Of a stretch of 64,000 nt of DNA, positions 1 to 8,046 are shown in pieces. The notes below the pieces were generated by a model that worked only from the letters and a program-made list of their open reading frames with translations, was not told where the DNA came from and ran no database searches. Position numbers and translations under genes: made by a program. Every line of letters begins with the position of its first letter. Position 1 is the first letter of the stretch. This stretch comes from Anaerotignum lactatifermentans (lineage in GTDB: Bacteria; Bacillota; Clostridia; Lachnospirales; Anaerotignaceae), in assembly GCF_016902535.1 (NCBI RefSeq), contig NZ_JACSNY010000009.1:1-64000 (forward strand), written 5' to 3'.

Positions 1-156
1 ATAGTGGCTCATAGTTCCTCCTAGTTTAATGGATGTCTTTGCAAACACCATTTTACCAGAAACTGTGAGTCATTTTTACTTGTTGCACTTAGATTATAAA
101 TTCAAACCATAAAAAACAGAACTTCAGATGTATTTCACATCTTCATAAGCAAACAA

Positions 157-193
157 AGAAAGCCGGAATCCTTGCAAAGGATTCCGGCTTTCT
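157..193 (-). terminator. Rho-independent terminator after the MoxR-like gene
   Basis: A 17-bp perfect stem (157-173 with 177-193) with a 3-nt loop sits 14 bp past the stop of the leftward AAA+ gene. T-rich sequence lies on both sides, so it may work in both directions. Bases 1-156 further left are AT-rich and show no gene that I can support. Confidence 0.8.
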
Positions 194-206
194 TATTTTT
201 CTGAAA

Positions 207-1745
207 TCAGAACAGCAGGTTCACGCTGTCCTTCGCCTTAGCGATGTCCTCCAGAATGGACTTCTGTTTTTCCTCAAACAAGAGCTCTTTATTATAGCGA
301 TAGTAGGCGTCGCTGCCGTTTTCGCTGATGAACTGTACACTGTAATAGTTGGCCGTCAGCTCCGTCACAAAGATCACCATTTCCTGTCCTGTACCGAAGG
401 TTTCCTCTAAGAAGGCGAAGGAATGTTCCAAAAAGGCGGCGGCTTCCTCTACCAGACCTTCCCGCTCCTCTACCAGCGCGGCAAACTGCCCTTTCAGGCT
501 ATCGAAGGCCTCGTCCTTTGTCCGGGCACCGCTTTCCTTGGCTTTTTGTCCGTAGCCTTCCAGCAGGTCCAAAGCAGCCCTTCTGGCTCTGCTTTCATGC
601 TTATCCAGCAGATTGGCCTTCTTTTCCCGGTCATAGCCCAACCGCTCTTCCTCCAGAAATCCTTCCAGCAGAGTCTCCCAGGCAGTCTCCGCACAGTAAG
701 GGCTCTGGAACCGCTCTTTTGCCTCCAAAAGCGCCTGATGAACCTTTGTGGTCCGTAAATCCGCCTCATAAGCCGCTGTAAAGGCTTCTGTCAGCCGGCT
801 GAGCAATAACCCCATGACACTCAAACGCTCGTCAAAGGGCGCGTCCTGGAGCTTCTGAACGGCATCCTTGCCATACTGACCCCGCAGAATGTCCTCCACC
901 TTGTAATCCGTCTCGTATTTCCGGTAAAGATCCAGATAATTTGCAAAATCCTTGGCGATCTTTCTGTGCTGGAGATACTGATATACCAGCCCTTCGTCCG
1001 GTGTAATGCCCAGCCCTTCATAGACCTGCAGCACATTAGAAAGATCCTCCCAGCCTCTGGCCGTAACGAAGCGCTTTCCGTCCACTGTGGTCTCCATGGC
1101 GTAGAAATTGTTTTTCTTGATCTCCAGATAAGACAGCACGGCCCCATGAATGCCCTGTTTCCAGGCATATTCCTTCCAAACAGGGAAGTCCGGCTCCACA
1201 TCAATCTTCTTCACACGGTCCAAAGTCACCACGTCGAACTCCCGGACGCTCTTGTTGTACTCCGGCGGATTGCCTGCCGCCACAATGATCCAGCCTTCCG
1301 GCAGCCGATGAGAGCCAAAGGTCTTGGCCTGCAGAAACTGCAACATAGCAGGGGCCAGTGTTTCGGAAACACAGTTAATCTCATCCAGAAACAAAATCCC
1401 CTCTTTTAAGCCCGTTTCCTCCATTTTGTCATAAACAGCGGCGATAATCTCGCTCATGGTGTATTCTGTGACGGCATATTCCTTTCCGCCGTAGTTCTTA
1501 TGGCTGATAAAAGGCAGGCCAATGGCGCTCTGGCGGGTATGGTGGGTGATGCTGTACGCCACCAGTCCAATGCCGCATTCTCTGGCTACCTGCTCCATGA
1601 CCGCCGTTTTGCCGATCCCCGGCGCCCCCATGAGCAGAATGGGCCGCTGGCGCACCACAGGGATCTGATATTCCCCAAAATCATCTTTGGCAAGATACGC
1701 CGCGATGGCGTGTCGGATCTCTTCCTTCGCTTGTTTGATATTCAT
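207..1745 (-). CDS. MoxR-like AAA+ ATPase
   Basis: A 512-residue cytosolic ATPase. Walker A is GAPGIGKT at residues 40-47, Walker B is ILFLDEIN near residue 120, and a sensor-1-like AAGNP follows, as in MoxR/CbbQ/RavA-type AAA+ proteins. The C-terminal half is helical and charged, and I cannot assign it a domain. The start is supported by AAGGAGTAAAGGACC directly upstream. It lies 6 bp behind a VWA protein gene. MoxR ATPases typically pair with VWA proteins as chaperones that remodel or insert cofactors into client complexes. The client is not identifiable here. Third gene of a three-gene leftward operon closed by a strong terminator. Confidence 0.85.
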   Translation of the reverse strand: MNIKQAKEEIRHAIAAYLAKDDFGEYQIPVVRQRPILLMGAPGIGKTAVMEQVARECGIGLVAYSITHHTRQSAIGLPFISHKNYGGKEYAVTEYTMSEIIAAVYDKMEETGLKEGILFLDEINCVSETLAPAMLQFLQAKTFGSHRLPEGWIIVAAGNPPEYNKSVREFDVVTLDRVKKIDVEPDFPVWKEYAWKQGIHGAVLSYLEIKKNNFYAMETTVDGKRFVTARGWEDLSNVLQVYEGLGITPDEGLVYQYLQHRKIAKDFANYLDLYRKYETDYKVEDILRGQYGKDAVQKLQDAPFDERLSVMGLLLSRLTEAFTAAYEADLRTTKVHQALLEAKERFQSPYCAETAWETLLEGFLEEERLGYDREKKANLLDKHESRARRAALDLLEGYGQKAKESGARTKDEAFDSLKGQFAALVEEREGLVEEAAAFLEHSFAFLEETFGTGQEMVIFVTELTANYYSVQFISENGSDAYYRYNKELLFEEKQKSILEDIAKAKDSVNLLF

Positions 1746-1751
1746 GGTCCT

Positions 1752-3131
1752 TTACTCCTTGTTATATGAAATTTCCAGATCTTCTTTGCCTAATACCACC
1801 TTCATGGCCCAGGGCGGTACTTCTCTTTCGTTATAGGCCCCGTCGTCCAGAAAGACAAACGCCGTGTCATAGGACGGGCGCTTTTTGGGGAACTGCCCCC
1901 AGCCGTCGGTAAAATAGATCAGCCCTTTCAGGCTTTGAAAAGCCTTTTCCTCCATGAGCTCCTCCACATAGGAAAACACCGGCCGGAAATCTGTTCCGCC
2001 GCTGCCCCGCAGGTCAAAGGCGGCCATGTACTGGGCCAGCTCCTCCTGGGAGGTGATCTTCTGATCCTGCTGTATTTTGGCGTCGCACTGTATGATGTGG
2101 AGATTGAACTTGTGGAAAAAACTCTCACTCTGGCGGAGGATGGCATAGGTCTCCTCCAGGAACCGCCGTACCACATCTCCCTCGCAGGATTCGGAGGTAT
2201 CAATGGCAATGACCAGCTCCTCCACCTTTTTTACTTCCTTGTACTCCAGCGCCTCGATCAGGGGCATATTACCGTAAAGCTGAAGGCCATAGGTATAGAA
2301 AATATAGTCATAGCTGTCGTCGTCCACCTGAATATCCTCTTTCCAGGTAACGAACTTTTCCAAAAACCGGCGGTAATCATACCGCTCCCGGTTCTCCACC
2401 CGCAGGTATTGCAGCAGATCGCCGGCTTCTTCCCCGGCGTCCTTGGAAAAGGTCTCCAGATCCGTCTGCATTTTTTCGCTGATCTCCCGCCATTTTTCTT
2501 CCATTTCCTGACGGCGCTCCTCCTCGCTCTGAGAAGGATCGTCCTGATTTTGATTCCGGTCGTTGTCCTGATCCTGCGAATCGTCGTCCTCTTTTTTCTT
2601 CTCCCAGAAAACATGGTCGTCCACCCAGAATTCCAGCTGTAATTTGCCAAATTCCTGGATAGACAGTTTTTCCTCCTGCAATACCTGATAGATCCCCTCC
2701 GCCGTCAGCACCTTCAGCCGCCGGCGCAGCTTTTCGTACCATTCCTGCCGCCGGTCAGAAACCACCAGCCGTACGGCGGAAAAAGGCAGCACATCCACCA
2801 TGGACTCCACAGCCATATCGCAGGCCAGGTTCCAGTATTCCTCGTCCCGCTCCCCCTGATGGAAGGGATGGCGGAACAAACAGTGCAGCAGCATATGCAG
2901 ATAAGCCCGGTTCACCAGCACCGGGTCTGACTGATACCGCTCCATCAGATATCTGGGGTTGAACAGTATTTTCTCCCCGTCCGTCCCCACATACAGAGAG
3001 GACAGGTTCATTTCGTAGCGCAGGGCACTCAGCGCCATATCCAGAAACCGCATGGATAAATACAGCTGATTCCGGGAGGCGCTTAAAATACGGCTGCCCA
3101 GCTCAATTAAATTACGGTGTGTTTCATTCAC
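1752..3131 (-). CDS. VWA-like / putative metallopeptidase domain protein (DUF2201-type)
   Basis: A 459-residue protein. The N-terminal part has a zinc-peptidase-like stretch, LLHCLFRHPFH near residue 85, as in DUF2201 proteins. The middle (roughly residues 185-230) is a highly charged, low-complexity D/Q/E linker. The C-terminal VWA-like domain shows IAIDTSES (a MIDAS-like DxSxS variant, DTSES) and IYFTDGWG. Proteins of this build are usually encoded beside a MoxR ATPase, exactly as here, and are thought to be the adaptor of the ATPase. No signal peptide or membrane helix, so cytosolic. It is 15 bp downstream of the leucine-rich repeat gene. The family assignment is firm; the biological role is not known. 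Confidence 0.8.
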   Translation of the reverse strand: MNETHRNLIELGSRILSASRNQLYLSMRFLDMALSALRYEMNLSSLYVGTDGEKILFNPRYLMERYQSDPVLVNRAYLHMLLHCLFRHPFHQGERDEEYWNLACDMAVESMVDVLPFSAVRLVVSDRRQEWYEKLRRRLKVLTAEGIYQVLQEEKLSIQEFGKLQLEFWVDDHVFWEKKKEDDDSQDQDNDRNQNQDDPSQSEEERRQEMEEKWREISEKMQTDLETFSKDAGEEAGDLLQYLRVENRERYDYRRFLEKFVTWKEDIQVDDDSYDYIFYTYGLQLYGNMPLIEALEYKEVKKVEELVIAIDTSESCEGDVVRRFLEETYAILRQSESFFHKFNLHIIQCDAKIQQDQKITSQEELAQYMAAFDLRGSGGTDFRPVFSYVEELMEEKAFQSLKGLIYFTDGWGQFPKKRPSYDTAFVFLDDGAYNEREVPPWAMKVVLGKEDLEISYNKE

Positions 3132-3146
3132 AAATCCACCCTCTTT

Positions 3147-4322
3147 TTATAAGTCAAAGGTCTTTTTCTTCTTCTGGAAATGCTGGTGCTCATATTCCAG
3201 CAAAAACCCTGTGATTTCTGTTTTCTTGGCTTCTCCCGCCTTTTTCAGCAGCGCCGCCGTACTTTCCGCCGTCAAAAGCCCCCACTGGGCAAACAGGCGG
3301 ATCTTGCGCAGGTCCCCCATGGAAATATAGTAAGAAGCCGCCCACAGAAAATGCTCCTTTAGATACTGGAGATAATCCGCCTTCCTGTTCTCCTGAAGGC
3401 GGTAGGGGTATTCCAGACGGTACATTACCAGAAACAGCACCATCAATGCCTCGTCCTCCCGCCGGGTCAGATAAAACAGCTCGTCAAAACGGCGGAAATC
3501 AATGTCGGAATTGCCGATGCACTGGCGGAAGAGATGGCCCGTCCCATAATTGACCTGATGGAACTGGCGGGCAGGGGTATCCTCGATATATTCATACTGA
3601 TAATCCGGCAGCAGCAGCTTAGCTGTCTCTCCGTTTTCAAAGGTAATGGTCAGATGCAGCTCCTGATTCAGCACCGAAATCAAATCGGCGATATGGCGGC
3701 ATCTGCCAAAGGAAAGCATCCGCAGATGGTCGCAGTTCAAAAACAGGCCCGTACCCAGATCCCACGTCGTTCCGGGGATATGGATCTGTTCCATATTCCG
3801 GCAGTTATAAAAGGCATAGCCGCCGATCTTCTCCACCGTCTCCGGCAAAATCATTTTTTTCAGACTGCGGCAGCCATAAAAGGCATAGCCCTCGATCTCC
3901 CGCAGACCCTGCGGCAGCGCCACAGACTCCAACGCGGCACAGTCCGACAGCAGATGATCCGACAGTCTTTCCAACCCTTCCGGCAGATGCAGCAGCGTCA
4001 GCGCCGTACAGCCATAAAAGGCATAGGGGCCGATCTCCGTCACCGTATCCGGCAGGAAAATCTGTTCCACGGCAAAGCCCTCTGCCTCCTTGGGCGGTGC
4101 TTTGCGCTCCTGCGGGACCACAGGCACAAAGGACAGCTGTGTTTCCTCCTCTTTTTCCGCCTTCGGAAGTTCCGCGGCCACAGCAAAGGCATAAGCCCCC
4201 ACCGCCGTCACCGGCTTTCCTTCGATCCTTTCCGGCACCCGCAGCACAGACGCCCGTCCCTCGATGCCGATGATCTTTGCCCCGTCTTCCAACAGGGTAT
4301 ATTGTATCCTTACAGAACCCAT
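3147..4322 (-). CDS. BspA-type leucine-rich repeat protein
   Basis: About 391 residues with at least four tandem LRR_5 units (AFYGCxxLxxxxLPExxxxI pattern) between roughly residues 80 and 210, then a helical C-terminal region. No signal peptide, so probably an intracellular scaffold rather than the surface-type BspA. I chose the ATG at 4322 because AAGGAAGG sits 8 nt upstream; a TTG at 4352 would add ten residues but has no convincing ribosome site. First gene of the operon with the VWA and MoxR genes, behind a near-consensus promoter at 4367-4396. It may act as the substrate-recognition or scaffold part of that trio (inference). Confidence 0.75.
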   Translation of the reverse strand: MGSVRIQYTLLEDGAKIIGIEGRASVLRVPERIEGKPVTAVGAYAFAVAAELPKAEKEEETQLSFVPVVPQERKAPPKEAEGFAVEQIFLPDTVTEIGPYAFYGCTALTLLHLPEGLERLSDHLLSDCAALESVALPQGLREIEGYAFYGCRSLKKMILPETVEKIGGYAFYNCRNMEQIHIPGTTWDLGTGLFLNCDHLRMLSFGRCRHIADLISVLNQELHLTITFENGETAKLLLPDYQYEYIEDTPARQFHQVNYGTGHLFRQCIGNSDIDFRRFDELFYLTRREDEALMVLFLVMYRLEYPYRLQENRKADYLQYLKEHFLWAASYYISMGDLRKIRLFAQWGLLTAESTAALLKKAGEAKKTEITGFLLEYEHQHFQKKKKTFDL

Positions 4323-4366
4323 AGTCGTTCCTTCCTTTTCTTTTTTAGGCAATGCCTTAATATATA

Positions 4367-4396
4367 ATTATACTAGGGTTTCCCTATGGCTGTCAA
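4367..4396 (-). promoter_or_regulatory. Sigma-A promoter of the LRR-VWA-MoxR operon
   Basis: On the minus strand TTGACA (4391-4396) and TATAAT (4367-4372) are separated by 18 bp, a consensus housekeeping promoter. The expected transcript start near 4360 leaves a leader of about 38 nt before the ATG at 4322. Confidence 0.75.
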
Positions 4397-4441
4397 AGAA
4401 AAAAGACTTGACGGCGGCAAAGAAACTCTCTAAAATAAAAA

Positions 4442-4463
4442 AGAAGTCCGCGCCGCGGACTTC
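4442..4463 (-). terminator. Terminator facing left
   Basis: GAAGTCCGC pairs with GCGGACTTC around a 3-nt loop. On the minus strand it is followed by a long T run (complement of 4428-4441). It would stop leftward transcripts coming from the integrase/tRNA end before they enter the chromosomal operon. Confidence 0.65.
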
Positions 4464-4469
4464 AAACAT

Positions 4470-4538
4470 GTCTCTGTAGCTCAGCAGGATAGAGCGTCCG
4501 CCTCCTAAGCGGCAGTTCGTTCGAATCCGTTTGGGCGG
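4470..4538 (+). pseudogene. Hybrid tRNA-Arg(CCT) remnant, att-like site A
   Basis: The 5' half is a good tRNA (TAGCTCAGCAGGATAGAGC D-arm and anticodon loop CTCCTAA at 4502-4508). The 3' half lacks a proper variable loop, T stem and matching acceptor strand. The change in quality occurs just after CTCCTAA, as expected for a recombinational hybrid at an integrase core site. The 3' half plus following spacer resembles the sequence at 61,372-61,429 on the other strand. Confidence 0.6.
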
Positions 4539-4562
4539 AAAAATTGAATTTTTTTGATATAT

Positions 4563-4639
4563 GTCCCAGTAGCTCAGTTGGATAGAGCACGAGCCTCCTA
4601 AGCCCGGGGTCGCACGTTCGAGTCGTGTCTGGGACGCCA
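4563..4639 (+). tRNA. tRNA-Arg(CCT), left-arm attachment site
   Basis: Complete 77-nt tRNA with acceptor GTCCCAG/CTGGGAC, a good D-arm, anticodon CCT in loop CTCCTAA (4595-4601), T-arm GCACG/CGTGT and encoded CCA. One A-C mismatch lies in the anticodon stem. The integrase of the left element is directly beyond it, so the 3' half was probably supplied by the element on integration. Confidence 0.88.
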
Positions 4640-4647
4640 AAAGCTCC

Positions 4648-4692
4648 GCTGCAAGCCGTTTTTCGCCGGTTTGCAGCGTTTTTTATTTTTCT
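4648..4692 (+). terminator. Terminator after tRNA-Arg
   Basis: CGCTGCAAGCC pairs with GGTTTGCAGCG and is followed by TTTTTTATTTTT. The same arrangement follows the mirrored tRNA at 61.3 kb. Confidence 0.7.
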
Positions 4693-4751
4693 TCTCCCGG
4701 CCTGCCGCTCGTTTGAGGCCGGGAGGATTTTATGCGCTGCTATGTATATCC

Positions 4752-4810
4752 TGCTAAGAAGAAACGAACGATTTCCACGTCCTTGCTAAGAAAAATCCCA
4801 TCTTTGCTAA
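4752..4810. repeat. Integrase arm-type repeats (TTAGCA), left end
   Basis: Three copies of TTAGCA on the minus strand, at 4752-4757, 4784-4789 and 4805-4810, lie between the tRNA core site and the integrase. The same hexamer recurs at 61,118-61,176 and 61,569-61,585 next to the other core sites. This is consistent with arm sites bound by the integrase N-terminal domain. Confidence 0.5.
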
Positions 4811-4825
4811 TTGGAGTTTTCGGAC

Positions 4826-6220
4826 TTACCTGCCGCCCGGTGCCGCCGAGAGCAGCGCAGCCAGGGTATTTGCCAGTTCCGGCGACTGCCGGAGCTGTTC
4901 CACCAGGGCCTCCAGGTCGAGCGTCGCCGGTGCCGGTTCCTTCGGCTCCTCCGGCGGGCGGACCGCCCGAAGATCTGGCTTGGCATAGAAGGCGCTCTCA
5001 AACTTCTGGGCGTTGATCTTGCGGTCCTCGTCCAGGATATGGGCATACACGCTGGTAATCATGTCGATCTCCGCATGGCCCGTGTCGCCCTGGGTAGCCT
5101 TCAGGTCGCCGTGGTTCAGTTTCAGCTTGTAGGTGGTGCTGGAATGACGGAGGGAATGAAAGACCACTCTGGGCAGCCTCGCCTTCTCCCGTAGCTTCTC
5201 AAACTCCTTTAGGATGATGCGGTCCTCACAGGGGCGCCCATTGGGCAGCGCCACCACCAGGTCAAAATCCTGGTACTCGTCACCGAGAAATCCGCGAAGC
5301 TCGTCCTGGGACTTTTTCCATTCCCGCAGGATGTAGGCCAGCGTCTTGGGCAGCCATACCTTGCGGATACTGGAGTCCGTCTTGGGCTTTTTCAGAATCA
5401 CCCTGGTGCTGGTGTTGGGAAACAACGGCGTAAAGATGTGGTAGACATCCTTCTGCCCCAGCATCTCAATGGCCCGCTTGGAGGCCCGCGCCAGCTCCTT
5501 GTCGATGAAAACATAGGCGTTGTCATCAGCAATATCGTCATCGGAGATGTGGACATTGTTCCAGGTCAGCCCCAGGATCTCACCCATCCGCAGGGAGCAG
5601 GCAAAGGACAGGTTCATCGCTACATAGAGCTTGCTGTCCGTACACTGATCCAGAGCAGTGCGGATCATATCGGCGGTCCAGATGTCCCGCTTCTTATACT
5701 CCGTCTTGGGCAGTACCACATTGTCAAAGGGGTTCTTGGCGATCAGCCCCCACCGTACTGCCTGCTTGAAAGCGCAGCGCAGGAGTTTGATGATCTTCTC
5801 AATGGTGGAATTGGTCACAAAGTCCGTCTTTGCGTGATGGGTCCTTGTATTCACCGCAGGGGTTTTCTGCAAAGTCTGGATGTACTTGTCCACTACTCGC
5901 GGGGTGACCTCCTGCACCTTCATATCCCCAATGATGGGGTTGATGTAGTTGGCGATTGGCGAGTTTTGGCTGTCGTACATGGAAACGCCCCACTTCTTTT
6001 CTCCGTAGAGGGAAACAAAGTCCAAAAGAAATTCTGCGATGGTCTGGTTGCTGGGCGGAAGAAAGGTCCCCGTGAACTGCTGGTTCTCCACCTCCGCCTT
6101 GCGCTTCAATGCGTCCTGGTAAGAGGTGCGGGTTTCCCATTTCTGCCGGGTCTCACCATTTTCATCCGTATAGTTGTAGACAATGGAATAATTCTTTTTG
6201 CGTTTGATAATCGAAGCCAT
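4826..6220 (-). CDS. int: Tyrosine recombinase / integrase of the left element
   Basis: A 464-residue phage-type integrase. The N-terminus has the basic arm-binding beta-sheet domain (KRKKNYSIVYNY) followed by a core-binding SAM-like domain. The catalytic domain shows the first Arg in SLRMGEILGLTW, HSLRHS (HxxR), GDTGH, and the nucleophile region SVYAHI. It catalyses excision and insertion at the tRNA-Arg anticodon-loop core. The end of the gene faces the tRNA, the usual ICE layout, and the excisionase gene lies 20 bp upstream. It is closely similar along its whole length to the right-arm integrase at 59.7 kb, differing mostly in surface residues and in the Pro/Glu-rich C-terminal tail. Confidence 0.95.
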   Translation of the reverse strand: MASIIKRKKNYSIVYNYTDENGETRQKWETRTSYQDALKRKAEVENQQFTGTFLPPSNQTIAEFLLDFVSLYGEKKWGVSMYDSQNSPIANYINPIIGDMKVQEVTPRVVDKYIQTLQKTPAVNTRTHHAKTDFVTNSTIEKIIKLLRCAFKQAVRWGLIAKNPFDNVVLPKTEYKKRDIWTADMIRTALDQCTDSKLYVAMNLSFACSLRMGEILGLTWNNVHISDDDIADDNAYVFIDKELARASKRAIEMLGQKDVYHIFTPLFPNTSTRVILKKPKTDSSIRKVWLPKTLAYILREWKKSQDELRGFLGDEYQDFDLVVALPNGRPCEDRIILKEFEKLREKARLPRVVFHSLRHSSTTYKLKLNHGDLKATQGDTGHAEIDMITSVYAHILDEDRKINAQKFESAFYAKPDLRAVRPPEEPKEPAPATLDLEALVEQLRQSPELANTLAALLSAAPGGR

Positions 6221-6240
6221 AACGATACTTCCTTTCTAAG

Positions 6241-6447
6241 TCATAGGTCAAGTGACTCCAGCCACTCATCGAATGACCGCTTGGAAATGCGTATGGCGTT
6301 GCCAATTCGTACGATCTTAAAGTGTCCTTCCTTCACGAGAAGATAAGCGGATGTTCGGCCAATACCCAGGATTTGAGTAATGTCCTCAACCGTATAAGTT
6401 CTTCGCTCCGGGGACTCCTTCTTCGTACCGTTCCATGCTTGTGACAT
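6241..6447 (-). CDS. xis: Excisionase / MerR-like HTH protein
   Basis: A 68-residue winged-HTH DNA-binding protein of the Tn916/Tn1549 excisionase type. The pattern YTVEDITQILGIGRTSAY then KEGHFKIVRIGNAIRISKRS is the typical helix-turn-helix plus wing. It is 20 bp upstream of the integrase, so probably co-transcribed, and would direct the integrase toward excision. A homologous protein occupies the same position in the right arm (59,480-59,686), and a third relative lies at 61,669. Confidence 0.88.
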   Translation of the reverse strand: MSQAWNGTKKESPERRTYTVEDITQILGIGRTSAYLLVKEGHFKIVRIGNAIRISKRSFDEWLESLDL

Positions 6448-6553
6448 GGCAGCCCCCTTTCTAAATCAGAAACGGCACGAATAAGAATGGCTCATAATTT
6501 ACCCATTCTCATTTTACCGCGCCGTTTTGTGTTTGTCTGCTGCTAATCGAAAA

Positions 6554-6574
6554 GTTTACGAACTATCCATAAAC
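6554..6574. promoter_or_regulatory. Conserved 21-bp palindrome upstream of xis
   Basis: GTTTACG and a near-complement of it (ATAAAC) are arranged around a short centre. An equivalent palindrome with GTTTACG/CGTAAAC ends is at 59,354-59,374 in the mirrored position. Conservation in two otherwise diverged noncoding stretches suggests an operator or recombination-accessory site for xis/int. Confidence 0.45.
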
Positions 6575-6603
6575 TTAAAGCAACAGGATTTGCTTAAAAA
6601 GAG

Positions 6604-6919
6604 AGAGGCAGAAAACGGACGGCTGCTGGCACAGCTCCACGGGAATTTCACCCCGGCCCATGCTGATGGGTGCGGCGCACGATGCTTTGCGGGCGTCCAA
6701 TGCGCGAGTCTCATTATCCTGCCTGCGTATCCTCGCCCACAGGCTGCCACACCTGTTTTGCGGCCTGGTGTTCGTCGCTCTCCTGTTTGGTAGGGGTCCC
6801 GTCCTGCGGACTTGCAACAGGGTCATGGCGCACCGGCCGACCGGCTCCACGCAGACAGATCGTATCCGTCTGCCTTATACTGCGCCGGAGGCCACCCGCC
6901 GGGCTTTCTTTGTCAAGGA
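6604..6919 (-). ncRNA. Conserved noncoding block (candidate structured RNA or cis element)
   Basis: This gene-free stretch between xis and the HTH/sigma genes matches 59,023-59,324 of the right arm almost end to end on the opposite strand. It includes the blocks GTCCGCAGGACGGGACCCC and CAGCATGGGCCGGGGTGA. It has several short GC hairpins, and no reading frame is kept in both copies. I do not recognise an RNA family. It may be a leader RNA of xis/int, a DNA site, or both. The rest of 6448-6973 shows nothing else. Confidence 0.35.
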
Positions 6920-6973
6920 GCTATAACGGGACGCCGCGTGGAAAGGGGAAAACACGCAGCGCCCGGCCCTGGA

Positions 6974-7216
6974 TCAGCTCAGGTCAAAATCCAGGATGGA
7001 GATAATCAGCTTTGCTTCCAGCCGACCGCGCAGATCTTCGTCCACCTGGGGACGGGGATAGCCGTCAGGGCCATAGCTCGTCCGTGTAGACAGCGCGGCG
7101 ATGTAGCCGGAATAGTGCCGGACTACCCGGCTCACCGCTTCGGGGTCTCCTCCGACAGCGGCGGCGATCACCGGGTAAGGGATCAGCGATGCCCGCGTGC
7201 ACGCAGATTTAGTCAT
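6974..7216 (-). CDS. Small helix-turn-helix protein
   Basis: About 80 residues, of the HTH type that follows the sigma-like gene in Tn1549-family elements: PYPVIAAAVGGDPEAVSRVV helix pair, then a conserved region around YGPDGYPRPQVDEDLRGRLE. The start at 7216 is chosen because GGGAGG lies 8 nt upstream; it overlaps the end of the sigma-like gene by a few bases. The right-arm counterpart is at 58,720-58,953 (HVCVDTHMKRCLEIRL region). Probably regulates the element with the preceding sigma-like protein. Confidence 0.65.
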   Translation of the reverse strand: MTKSACTRASLIPYPVIAAAVGGDPEAVSRVVRHYSGYIAALSTRTSYGPDGYPRPQVDEDLRGRLEAKLIISILDFDLS

Positions 7217-7757
7217 CCGCTTCACCTCCCATCAGCTCCTTCAGCAGCCGATAGGCTTTATGCCTGCGGGTATTGACCGTCCGGCGAGGCATGTTTATGT
7301 ACCTGGCGATCTGTGCGTCGGTCATCCGCAGGAACCAGTGCATCATAAAGATTTCCCGGTCCTCCTGGGACAGCCCCAGAAGCGCCTCGGCCAGCCCGTC
7401 GTCCTCGATCAGGATCACGGCCCCTCCCACAGGGAAGGTCGTGTATTCCCACGAGTAGCGGTCATAAACCGCAAGCTGGGCCATTTCGGCCTCGGACAGC
7501 TCCTCCAAAGACGCGAAACGCTTCTGGCGTTGGCTGATCTGGCGATAGCCGTTGCACGCCTCGCATTTCAGCACCTTCTTGCAGTAGCTGTCAAAGGCGT
7601 ACTGCTTGTGCTCGTAGTGGCGGTCAGGTTTCAAGTTCTCACCTCCCTTCGTGCCGGGAGGCAATTCTTTTCTTCCCCTTTCGCTCACTACTCGTTCACG
7701 AGAGGTCCTGTTTGGCTGGTTTTCGGGATCTATCTGAAAAAATTTTTTGCCGCTCAT
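7209..7757 (-). CDS. Sigma-70 region 4-like regulatory protein
   Basis: A 182-residue protein whose C-terminal third is sigma region 4-like: LSQEDREIFMMHWFLRMTD, then an HTH around DAQIARYINMPRRTVNTRRH. The N-terminus is polar and specific to this element. Proteins of this type control ICE excision or transfer in Tn916/Tn1549 relatives. The ribosome site AAAGGAGCC precedes the ATG. Translationally coupled to the small HTH protein behind it. The counterpart in the right arm is 58,283-58,714, which lacks the first ~45 residues seen here. Confidence 0.75.
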   Translation of the reverse strand: MSGKKFFQIDPENQPNRTSRERVVSERGRKELPPGTKGGENLKPDRHYEHKQYAFDSYCKKVLKCEACNGYRQISQRQKRFASLEELSEAEMAQLAVYDRYSWEYTTFPVGGAVILIEDDGLAEALLGLSQEDREIFMMHWFLRMTDAQIARYINMPRRTVNTRRHKAYRLLKELMGGEADD

Positions 7758-7886
7758 ACTTGGCTCCTTTCGTTTCGTTCAGATTGACAGGCCGGAACGA
7801 AACGGGGCGGGGAGCGGCAGCCCACGCCCAGGCGCAGGCGGTCACGGGGACGGGCTTTGTTGGATATGAGCCGCAGTATATAAAAA

Positions 7887-7921
7887 GCGAGCCATAACTC
7901 ACTTTCATGAGCATGGCTCGC
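7887..7921. repeat. Hairpin containing an operator-like repeat
   Basis: GCGAGCCAT pairs with ATGGCTCGC. The loop contains ATAACTCACTTTCATGAG (7894-7911), which recurs as ATAACTCACTTTACATGAG at 8052-8070. This lies in the 370-bp space between the divergent sigma-like gene and the HTH gene at 8130, which contains no other supported feature. Confidence 0.4.
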
Positions 7922-8046
7922 TGCTGCGTTATTGGAATATTTTTCGTAGTGGCATGGGCGTCCGCCGCATAAGCGGTAAACCCCGCCTTATTTTGACCTC
8001 CTTTGTGTTGGCGCTCTCATCCATATCTCCCTTTACTCCGAAATAT

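Noticed and set aside
4368-4640. A 90-codon minus-strand frame over the two tRNA-like sequences
   Set aside because: It is simply the complement of the tRNA genes and terminator.
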